A stretch of DNA of 64,000 bases from Cyclobacteriaceae bacterium YHN15 (lineage in GTDB: Bacteria; Bacteroidota; Bacteroidia; Cytophagales; Cyclobacteriaceae). The stretch lies in contig RKQB01000010.1 of assembly GCA_003797895.1 (NCBI GenBank), positions 62,001 to 126,000 on the forward strand, in the 5' to 3' direction. The translations under genes were made by a program, and so were the position numbers. The notes under the pieces were generated by a model. It was given only the letters and a program-made list of their open reading frames with translations, searched no databases and was not told the origin of the DNA. How positions within the stretch are numbered: position 1 is the stretch's first letter; each line of letters begins with the position of its first letter. Positions 27,872 to 35,572 of this stretch are shown here, in pieces.

Positions 27872-29368
27872 ATGATCAAAAATTTTTCCCTTGGAGCAAT
27901 CTTCCTTTTTATCTTGATTACCCCCCTCTATTCCCAGGAAAACCTTCAACAAAGGCTTGAAAGACATGTTTATGTTCTGGCTTCAGATACTTTGGAGGGC
28001 AGGGGACTGGGCACAGAAGGCAGGTTAAAAGCCATTCAGTACATCGAAAATGAAATGAGGGAAATGGGTTTGCAGCATTTTCATGAGGGTGCTTATTTTC
28101 ATCACTTTGATTTCAAAGTGGGATTGGTCAATCTCAAAGGAAAAAATGTGGTAGGGGTAATCCCCGGAACTGATCCAGTTCTTAAGGGGGAATATATTGT
28201 AATAGGGGCACATTTTGATCACTTAGGTTACAATAAAACAGCCAATGGTGTCACAACTATATTTCCGGGTGCAGATGACAATGCCTCAGGGGTTGCAGGG
28301 ATATTGGAAATAGCGAGGCTGATTTTGACCTCTGGCGAGCAACCCAAACGTACCTTGGTTTTCATCGCTTTTGATGCGGAAGAAAGTGGGCTGATTGGAG
28401 CGGAGTATTTTGTCAATGCAGAAAAACCTTTTCCCAATAAGGCTATCAAAGCCATGTTCAGTTTGGACATGATCGGCATGCTCAGTACGGTAACTACTTT
28501 GGAATTGAAAGGCTGGCGTACTTTGGACCGTGCGGATGAATTGCTGGCACTTGCACAAGAAAGAAACTCCATTCCCATTAAAGGCACTTCCCCAAAGATA
28601 GAGAGAAGAACAGACACATGGCCCTTCGGAAGCATTGGGATTCCCGCCATCTATGTCAATACAGGCCTGAAATCCCCTTATCATAAGCCAGAGGATACTG
28701 CTGATTTATTGGATTATGAGGGCATGGCTAAAATCAGTACATTTCTGGCTGGACTCACTTTGGAGATGGCCAATTCAGCAAGCTTGGAACCTGCAAAAAA
28801 TTTCAATGCCAATGTTGCGGTCTATGGAAAACCTCTGAAATTTGGAGCCCAATTAGGTCTTGGGAATTCCTTTAATCGCCACCCTGAAGAATCTTTCCGG
28901 GCCCAAGGGATATTTGCCATAGAAGCTGGTCTATATGGCAGCCTGCGTATTACCCGGAATATGGAACTTGCAATCAGCACGCTTTATGACTTAAACGGGA
29001 GTACAACCCCCTATTTTGGAGGAGAATTCAGGAGACAGTCCTTAACGGTCCCGGCTTTGGTACGATTCAATATACTATCTTTAGAAGATGGTTTGGCAAG
29101 GGTCTTCGCAGGAGCGGGTCCTTATTTCCGTCATCATTTGGATCAAAAACTTTCCCAAGAATCATTTCTGATTATTGACCAATTGCCGGTTTGGGAATTT
29201 CCCGATCAGGAATGGGGATATAGCCTGCAATTTGGTTTTCAGGTCAGCAGATTTATGCTGTTTTTTGATTGGAGAAATGCTTTAACGAAACCTTTTTCCC
29301 TTTCAACCCGTCCGGATTTAGAAGTGTATAACCGGAATTTCAGGGTCGGGTTTGCTTATGAGTTTTAG
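27872..29368 (+). CDS. M28 zinc aminopeptidase fused to a C-terminal beta-barrel-like domain
   Basis: 498 residues. A signal peptide (about 1-21, ending Y-S-Q) is followed by an M28 peptidase domain (about 25-305). The zinc ligands are visible: H-F-D-H near 111-114, D-D-N-A-S-G near 133-138, D-A-E-E-S near 168-172, D-M-I-G-M near 202-206, and Y-H-K-P-E-D-T near 269-275. Residues about 315-498 consist of alternating hydrophobic strands with a terminal F-R-V-G-F-A-Y-E-F, resembling small outer membrane barrels of the PorT type. The C-terminal Phe supports membrane insertion. The peptidase would thus be tethered to the outer membrane; this part is inference. Confidence 0.85.
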   Translation: MIKNFSLGAIFLFILITPLYSQENLQQRLERHVYVLASDTLEGRGLGTEGRLKAIQYIENEMREMGLQHFHEGAYFHHFDFKVGLVNLKGKNVVGVIPGTDPVLKGEYIVIGAHFDHLGYNKTANGVTTIFPGADDNASGVAGILEIARLILTSGEQPKRTLVFIAFDAEESGLIGAEYFVNAEKPFPNKAIKAMFSLDMIGMLSTVTTLELKGWRTLDRADELLALAQERNSIPIKGTSPKIERRTDTWPFGSIGIPAIYVNTGLKSPYHKPEDTADLLDYEGMAKISTFLAGLTLEMANSASLEPAKNFNANVAVYGKPLKFGAQLGLGNSFNRHPEESFRAQGIFAIEAGLYGSLRITRNMELAISTLYDLNGSTTPYFGGEFRRQSLTVPALVRFNILSLEDGLARVFAGAGPYFRHHLDQKLSQESFLIIDQLPVWEFPDQEWGYSLQFGFQVSRFMLFFDWRNALTKPFSLSTRPDLEVYNRNFRVGFAYEF

Positions 29369-29943
29369 TATTTAGGGGGAAAGGGTAAAGGATAAAGGGG
29401 AAAAGGTGGAGTTTTGTAAGTTTGGAAGATCGTTTCAATCAGGGAAAAGGATTTTTTGAAACCAGGCCTTTCTTCAGCCAGAGATAAAAGCTGCGCTTTT
29501 TGGGATTTAACCACAGATGAATGATGATGAACATTGATAAAGCTTCGCTTTTTTAGTCCACGAATTACACGAATTTTGAATCTTTTTTTAGACTCTTGGG
29601 TGGATTTGGGCGATTATGTGAATTTGAAGGGGAATGGGAAAGAGGATTATGCGCGAAGCTTGAGGATTAACACAAATCCCTAATTGTAGACTAGAGTGTG
29701 AAATTGAACGGAACAGCTCCAGTGGAGCGATAGATATAGTAACTTGGGGTTTTAACCCCAGGACGATGACCAAGACTCTGCCTCAAGCCGGCGCTGTAAG
29801 TGGATTTAGAGAATAAATGGAAATCGCCGGCGATATGGAACTTTGATATCAAATTCCCGATCATTCCATGGTGCAGCTTTATATAAAGCTGGAATAATAA
29901 AAAAAGGATCTTTGTATCCCCCCGTGGCTTTGTGGGAAACAAA
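29369..29943. other. 575-base repeat-rich intergenic region
   Basis: Contains filler of the CCACGAATTACACGAATTTTGAATC type (29555-29583), the second REP-like element, and a small palindrome CAGCTTTA-TA-AAGCTG type at 29874-29891. No gene is visible. Confidence 0.5.
29710..29842. repeat. structured REP-like element, copy B
   Basis: Homologous to 24272-24417. Here the first stem is GCTCCAGTGGAGC, the second is TTGGGGTTTTAACCCCA, and the shared 3' block again ends in ATCGCCGGCGATATGGAAC. Stem sequences differ from copy A but pairing is kept. Confidence 0.7.
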
Positions 29944-30435
29944 TCATACCTCCTCCGGCACCAGATGGTGGAATAGGAGTAAGCCAAGAGTAATCATTGT
30001 CAGCGAAAAAGCTGTGGATTGGGCATTCCAGGTAGAAGATTGCCACATCAGAAACCATTCCCCGGCAAATGCCACAAAAAATACAAACCATTGGATAAAG
30101 CTCATGATATAGCCCATACTTACCAATTCCTTTGCCTGGTTGAATTTTTTCGGGTTCCGGTTACCCGTTCTGAACATGGTATATGCCCCACTACCTAAGA
30201 TGATGGCAATGGCAGATTCCCAGATTATAATCAGTCCGTAAAATACAGGGACAGCCCATGGCCAATGAATTGCTCTCCATTGATTGGCAGGGTTGGAAAA
30301 GACATCTTCCATAGTCAGAACGCCCTTTACAAAAGCCAGATTGGAAGCATAATCACTGATATTATTGAAAGCAATCAGTGTAAAATAAAGGGCAAAGGCC
30401 GCAGCAAAAATGCTTTTAATGGTTTGGATGTTCAT
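29944..30435 (-). CDS. DUF2165-type small integral membrane protein
   Basis: 163 residues with four predicted membrane spans (about 7-27, 62-84, 107-128 and 138-157). The N-terminal N-N-I-x-D-Y and the W-x-A-I-H-W-P-W motif before the second span match DUF2165, a small family of unknown function. The gene stands upstream of selO in the opposite reading order (both on the minus strand, selO first), 65 bases apart, so cotranscription is possible. Confidence 0.75.
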   Translation of the reverse strand: MNIQTIKSIFAAAFALYFTLIAFNNISDYASNLAFVKGVLTMEDVFSNPANQWRAIHWPWAVPVFYGLIIIWESAIAIILGSGAYTMFRTGNRNPKKFNQAKELVSMGYIMSFIQWFVFFVAFAGEWFLMWQSSTWNAQSTAFSLTMITLGLLLFHHLVPEEV

Positions 30436-30500
30436 AAGGCAGGGTTTTTACTTTAATAATACCCAATTTTTTCAGATTTTCCAGCTGCAATATGAATGAC

Positions 30501-31946
30501 TCAGGTTCCGCAAAATGTCTGATATCCCTTGTCCACCTCCACGGGTACCTCCTGGTATTTTTCCAATCCCTGAACATCTGCATAAGGCTTTTGAAGTACT
30601 GAAAGTAGCTCTTGGAAGGGCTTCATATCCCCATTGTTACTTGCTGCATCCAATGCCTCTTCCACCAGGTGGTTGCGGGGAATAAAGGCCGGATTGTTTT
30701 GATCCATCAGTTCCTGAGCCTTCTTCCAGTCAGCTGAAATCCTGTCCTTCCAGAGTATCAACCAGCCTTTGAAGTCCGGTTTGTCGTAAATGCTTTCCTC
30801 AGGAAACTTATTTCTCCTCAGGTACAAAAAAGTATTGGTGTAATCGGCCTGGTTGCTTTTCATCCAATGGAGCAGATCATCCACCAGAGCCTTATCTGAA
30901 GGTTTGGTTTTTTCAATTCCCAGCTTTTGTCCCATCATTTCCAGCCACCGGGTTTCATAGGCAGCGGGAAATCTGTCAATGGATTCCCGGGCAATTTTTA
31001 AAGCATCTTCTGTTTTAGGAGCTATTTCCGGCAAGAGGGCAGAGGCCAGGCATCCCAGATTCCAATGGGCAACGAAGGGTTGGTTGCCATAGGCATACCT
31101 GCCCTGGCTGTCGATGGAACTGAATACGGTCATGGGATCATAGGCATTCATAAATGCACAGGGACCATAGTCTATGGTCTCGCCCGGAATGCTCATATTG
31201 TCTGTATTCATCACCCCATGGATAAAGCCTACCCGCATCCATTGGATGATCAGATCAAGTTGTCTGTTCATCACTGCCTCAAAGAATGACAGGGCCTGAT
31301 TTTCGGCTTTTTCCAGTTCGGGGTAATGCCGGGCAATGCTGTACTGCAGGAGATCCTTGAGGTATTGACCCTCATGGAAGTTTCTGGCATATTCAAAGGT
31401 CCCCACCCTAAGATGACTTTGGGCAACCCGCGTCAGGATGGCGCCATGGCGGACTTTTTCACGGTAAACAGGCTCTCCTGTAATCACTACGGCCAGTGAC
31501 CGGGAGGTAGGAATACCCAAATAATGCATGGCTTCTGAAATCAGGTATTCCCGTAACATGGCACTGAGATGGGCCCTGCCATCACCACCCCTGGAATAAG
31601 GAGTTCTACCCGAACCTTTCAGTTGTATGTCATAGTGAACGCCCTCGGGGGTCACCTTTTCTCCCAATAGAATGGCCCTACCGTCTCCAAGCATGGTAAA
31701 CTGACCAAACTGATGCCCAGCATAAGCCTGGGCCATGGGTTGTGCATCCTGGGGAACTTGGTTTCCCGAAAACAGGGCACTCAAAGTCTGGTCATCGTGT
31801 TTTTCCAAGTCCAAACCCAGATCTTGGGCCAGACGCTGATTCAACAACACCAATTGCGGTGACTTTACCGGGGTAGGGTGGATGGGGCTGAAAAGTGCCG
31901 AGGGGAGTTGCTGATAGGTATGTTCAAGGTTCCAGGTTATTTCCAT
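30501..31946 (-). CDS. selO: protein adenylyltransferase SelO (YdiU/UPF0061)
   Basis: 481 residues from the Met at 31946, preferred over an upstream ATG at 31991 because the family starts near this residue. SelO is a pseudokinase-fold enzyme that transfers AMP to protein Ser, Thr or Tyr. Motifs seen: A-G-H-Q-F-G-Q-F near 90-97, L-G-D-G-R-A near 101-106, Q-L-K-G-S-G-R-T-P-Y-S-R near 122-133, and M-N-T-D-N-M near 244-249. The last residues are F-C-G-T, so a Cys sits exactly third from the end, where animal SelO has selenocysteine. Confidence 0.95.
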   Translation of the reverse strand: MEITWNLEHTYQQLPSALFSPIHPTPVKSPQLVLLNQRLAQDLGLDLEKHDDQTLSALFSGNQVPQDAQPMAQAYAGHQFGQFTMLGDGRAILLGEKVTPEGVHYDIQLKGSGRTPYSRGGDGRAHLSAMLREYLISEAMHYLGIPTSRSLAVVITGEPVYREKVRHGAILTRVAQSHLRVGTFEYARNFHEGQYLKDLLQYSIARHYPELEKAENQALSFFEAVMNRQLDLIIQWMRVGFIHGVMNTDNMSIPGETIDYGPCAFMNAYDPMTVFSSIDSQGRYAYGNQPFVAHWNLGCLASALLPEIAPKTEDALKIARESIDRFPAAYETRWLEMMGQKLGIEKTKPSDKALVDDLLHWMKSNQADYTNTFLYLRRNKFPEESIYDKPDFKGWLILWKDRISADWKKAQELMDQNNPAFIPRNHLVEEALDAASNNGDMKPFQELLSVLQKPYADVQGLEKYQEVPVEVDKGYQTFCGT

Positions 31947-32079
31947 GGGCAATACATTACTTGATTGGTGAAGAAACAATCCTTCAGCCAATAAAATTTC
32001 ATTACCGGGATTTTTCTTCGAAAACCCAAAAAACTTCCCCTGTCCTTTCTCAGTTCTTTTTATTTTGTTGCCTTGTTTT

Positions 32080-32781
32080 TCAAATCAAGTTGATTTGTTC
32101 TACAACCATTTTATAATAAGATCGGCCAATAGGAATATTCTTTCCATTGATTCCAAGCTCATTGGAAGACCACCTGTCCACCATTTCAAGATTGACAATA
32201 AATGACCTGTGTACCCTTAAAAATCCCTTTTCCTTTAATTTGATTTCTAGTTCAGAGATTTTCTGATGCACTTTTATCTCTCCATTTTTCATAGCGATTT
32301 TGGAATAATCTCTCTGACTTTCTATATAGATTATTTCCCTTAACAGCACTTTATAATTGACCTTATCTTTTTGAAAAAACAGAAATTCATCATGGCTTTT
32401 CTCTGGATTAGATGAAATGATTTCTTGTTTCAATCTTTTCACTTTATCTATTGCTTTTAAAAACCTTTCAAAAGGAATGGGTTTCAGAAGGTAATCCACT
32501 ACCTCCAGTTCAAATCCTTGAAGTGCAAATTCACGGTATGCTGTGGTCAAGATGACAGCAGGAGGATTTTTTAAGGATTTAATCAAATCCAATCCTGAAA
32601 TTTTAGGCATATGGATATCCAGAAAAATAAGGTCAACCGGGGATTCGTGGATTGCTTGAAAAGCCTTGAGAGGATTTAAAAAGGTCCCCTTCAACTCAAG
32701 CAGGTCCGATGCCACAATGTAAGACTCAATCACCTCTATCGCCAAAGGTTCATCATCAATGATATAGCATGTCAATTTCAT
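32080..32781 (-). CDS. LytTR-family response regulator
   Basis: 233 residues. The receiver domain (1-~118) has D-D at 9-10, phospho-acceptor Asp55 in L-D-I-H-M-P, and K-P-I near 102-104. The C-terminal LytTR DNA-binding domain (about 130-233) contains I-I-Y-I-E-S-Q-R-D-Y and F-L-R-V-H-R-S-F-I-V-N. It overlaps the preceding sensor kinase gene by 26 bases, so the two form a classic LytS/LytT-like pair. Its binding site may include the dyad in front of the divergent dioxygenase gene. Confidence 0.92.
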   Translation of the reverse strand: MKLTCYIIDDEPLAIEVIESYIVASDLLELKGTFLNPLKAFQAIHESPVDLIFLDIHMPKISGLDLIKSLKNPPAVILTTAYREFALQGFELEVVDYLLKPIPFERFLKAIDKVKRLKQEIISSNPEKSHDEFLFFQKDKVNYKVLLREIIYIESQRDYSKIAMKNGEIKVHQKISELEIKLKEKGFLRVHRSFIVNLEMVDRWSSNELGINGKNIPIGRSYYKMVVEQINLI

Positions 32782-33868
32782 CCTTATTTTCTTTATAAAC
32801 TCTTCCTGTTTTCAACTCTAATTCCACCAAAAAACTATTGCCCTGATCCTCCAAATGCATTTTGTAATTCCCTTCTCCATAGATCAGTTCAAGTCTTCTT
32901 TTTACATTCTTCAGACCTATCCCATCATGGTTGTTTTCTATCGGTTGTTGATTGACTTCCTTGCTGTTGTGTATTTTCAAATTCAGAAATCCGACTTCGA
33001 TTAAGATCTGTATATCCACCCAAACCTCTTCCAACTGCTTACCTGCCCCATGTTTAAAGCAGTTTTCCACGATAGGTAAAATAAGCAAAGGCGGGATTTC
33101 CAATCCAAGTTTGTCACCTTTTTCTGTATATTTAAGATTCAATCTGTTACCAAACCTGATCTCTTCCAAGGAAATATAAGTTTTGACATGTTCCAGTTCC
33201 TTTATCAGAGGTACTGTATTTTTGTTGCTTTCATAAAGCAGGTAATTCAAAAGCTGGGATAATTTTAAAACTACCTTACTGGCCTGATCCGATTTTTTTA
33301 GGGTTAAAGCGTACAAGCTGTTTAGGGTGTTGAAAAGAAAATGGGGATTGATCTGACTTTTCAGGAAATTAAGTTCTGCTTCAACCTTTTCTTTTTGCAT
33401 TTGCTGATGTTTCCGGTCTTCTTCATACCAGTGCTTTAAGATTTTGATCAAGGCAACCACCACCACAATAGGGTAAATGCTGATGACAGTTTTGAAAACG
33501 AGGGCTGTGGTGGGGTATAAAGTGAAATACTCCTGTTCGGGTTCAATAAACCTACCGATGACCTGACTATGAAAAACCCGCTGTAAAAAGCTCGCAGCAA
33601 GAAGGGCAAGGGCCAAGGTTACCAGAAAATGCCAGATTTTTTTGGTAAACAGATATTTGGGAATAAGGACATAGGCTACAAAATAAGAAGCCAGTATTTT
33701 TAACGGTAAATCATACAACTCCCATTTGAAGGGGTGAAAGAAGTCCTGCCTCATATATCCAAAAAGGAAGGTATGGTACAGAAGATAGGACATCCAAAAA
33801 GTGAAATGAATCGCTATCCTTTTTAAACGGGACATTATTCCGGAATCTATATTTTTCACAAGCTTCAT
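32756..33868 (-). CDS. LytS-type sensor histidine kinase
   Basis: 370 residues with four N-terminal membrane spans (about 19-36, 54-71, 78-96 and 120-144). The His_kinase domain follows, with the phosphorylated His176 in Q-I-N-P-H-F-L-F-N. The ATPase region has I-L-P-I-V-E-N-C-F-K-H-G near 260-272 and G-I-G-L-K-N near 312-317. No extracytoplasmic sensor domain is seen, so it probably senses via the membrane helices. A start at Met12 is possible. It is the first gene of the pair with the LytTR regulator. Confidence 0.92.
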   Translation of the reverse strand: MKLVKNIDSGIMSRLKRIAIHFTFWMSYLLYHTFLFGYMRQDFFHPFKWELYDLPLKILASYFVAYVLIPKYLFTKKIWHFLVTLALALLAASFLQRVFHSQVIGRFIEPEQEYFTLYPTTALVFKTVISIYPIVVVVALIKILKHWYEEDRKHQQMQKEKVEAELNFLKSQINPHFLFNTLNSLYALTLKKSDQASKVVLKLSQLLNYLLYESNKNTVPLIKELEHVKTYISLEEIRFGNRLNLKYTEKGDKLGLEIPPLLILPIVENCFKHGAGKQLEEVWVDIQILIEVGFLNLKIHNSKEVNQQPIENNHDGIGLKNVKRRLELIYGEGNYKMHLEDQGNSFLVELELKTGRVYKENKDEIDMLYH

Positions 33869-34031
33869 TCAAACTCAATTTATCACAATTATTTATCAAA
33901 CCATGATAGTCAGGACCAAAACAGACCAATTCATGCCGGATGACATTCCAAAACCGATCAATGGCATTGGAAAGCTGAATTTACCTTTAAGTCTTAAACT
34001 GAATGTTGTATGACAGATTGGGTTTCAGAGG

Positions 34032-34058
34032 GGTAAATAATCTTCTAAATTATTTACC
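34032..34058. promoter_or_regulatory. perfect 10-7-10 dyad upstream of dioxygenase-like gene
   Basis: GGTAAATAAT and ATTATTTACC are separated by 7 bases, 40 bases before the start codon of the dioxygenase-like gene and between it and the divergent kinase gene. It could be an operator, or a leader hairpin; no T run follows. Confidence 0.5.
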
Positions 34059-34097
34059 ATAAGAAATTGAATTTGATAAAATTAAAACTCTAAACCC

Positions 34098-35306
34098 ATG
34101 AAAAAATGTAAGATGCTTATCCTGTTGGCAATAGTTTTCCAAATTACAGCGAGCTGCAACGGACAACAAAACTCTGAAATAGCTAGCTCTTCCAGAAGTA
34201 CAAAAAAAGTAGGAGGCGGCTGTGACGGCTGCGAAGAAATGTACATTGGAATGCCTGAAAACATGACAGCTGAAGATACCAGTTTAGGTTGGTATGACAA
34301 AGGGCAAAAGTTAATGCTTACAGGTACAGTTTTTAAATTGGACGGACAAACGTCCGCACCTGATGTCATCATTTATTATTACCAAACGGATGAAACAGGC
34401 TATTATCCCAAAAGAGAAGGCTTGGACAAAAGGGTGAAAAACCATGGTTCTATCCGGGGATGGGTGAAAACAGATCAGAACGGGAAATACTCGATTTACA
34501 CCACTAGACCTGCTCCTTATCCGGACCGTTCATCTCCGGCCCATATCCATGTGCTGATCAAGGAACCTGGTATTGACAATGAATACTACATTGATGACCT
34601 TGTATTTGATGATGACCCATTGGTGTTTGCTCAAAAAAAGATAAGGCCCTTTGAGAACCGTGGGGGAAGTGGAATCTTAAGAGCGTTGATTTCAGATGAT
34701 TTGCAGATTGCGGAGCATAACATCATATTGGGACTCAATATTCCGGATTATCCTGAAACCTTGGAAAATGAGAAAGTTTCAGGTCTCCCTATTGGTGAAA
34801 CAAGCCCATCTTTTATGCCTTTTCATGCATGGGGTCCAGATAGGGGCACCAAAACCTGTCCCATTTGTAAATATGGCAGGTATCATGGTATCGTATATTT
34901 CGTGGGAAACAACACCAATTGGGAGGACATCAAACAATGGTTAGTGTATTTGGAAAAGGAAAGTGTGGCCCGGCAAAAATACCTGAAAGTCTTCTTTGTA
35001 TATGGCAATGAAAAAGAATTCAGCGTATCGAAAAGAAGAAAAGAGTTGGAGGATATAGGCGATGAATTACATATAAAAAATACAGCTTTAACTTTTGTTC
35101 CTTCCTTTTCTGATAAGGAAACGGAAGTAAATCTTTATAAAATCAATCCAGCGGTTGAAAATACTTTTATCATCTACCGGCATAGGGACATTATAGGTAA
35201 ATTCATAGATTTCAGGCCAACCTTAGAAAATTTCCACTTGATGTCTTTGACTTTGGACAAAACCCGAAGTGACTTTTTTGACCTGAAGGAGACTTGGGAT
35301 CTTTGA
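34098..35306 (+). CDS. lipoprotein with intradiol-dioxygenase-like and thioredoxin-like parts
   Basis: 402 residues. A lipobox ends at Cys20 (I-T-A-S-C). Residues about 65-190 look like the intradiol ring-cleavage dioxygenase fold. G-T-V-F-K-L-D-G starts the sandwich, Y-Y-Y-Q-T-D-E-x-G-Y-Y supplies a possible first iron Tyr, and the Y-S-I-Y-T-T-R-P-A-P-Y-P segment with A-H-I-H supplies the second Tyr and two His. Residues about 235-400 form a second domain with C-P-I-C-K-Y-G-R and alternating strands, resembling thioredoxin-like or peroxiredoxin-like proteins. The combination of the two on one lipoprotein is unusual to me. Substrate unknown. Confidence 0.75.
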   Translation: MKKCKMLILLAIVFQITASCNGQQNSEIASSSRSTKKVGGGCDGCEEMYIGMPENMTAEDTSLGWYDKGQKLMLTGTVFKLDGQTSAPDVIIYYYQTDETGYYPKREGLDKRVKNHGSIRGWVKTDQNGKYSIYTTRPAPYPDRSSPAHIHVLIKEPGIDNEYYIDDLVFDDDPLVFAQKKIRPFENRGGSGILRALISDDLQIAEHNIILGLNIPDYPETLENEKVSGLPIGETSPSFMPFHAWGPDRGTKTCPICKYGRYHGIVYFVGNNTNWEDIKQWLVYLEKESVARQKYLKVFFVYGNEKEFSVSKRRKELEDIGDELHIKNTALTFVPSFSDKETEVNLYKINPAVENTFIIYRHRDIIGKFIDFRPTLENFHLMSLTLDKTRSDFFDLKETWDL

Positions 35307-35572
35307 TGTAAAAATGAACCTGATAATAAATGTTCTTTACCGAACAAAAATACCTGAATGCGAACAGTCCAATGCCCAAGACATGCATCCGATGTCTATT
35401 CAAGGCATGTTTATTATGGTATCTTAATTGTTTATTCTGAATTAATTCTTAATCCAAAATTATGAGATCCTAAATTTATTTGGGGTGGGTAATATTTGCT
35501 GATACCTAATCTGAATATAATGAATAAAAAAATATGCCCCATTAACTTGGTACTGATTCTAAACCTACCGTC

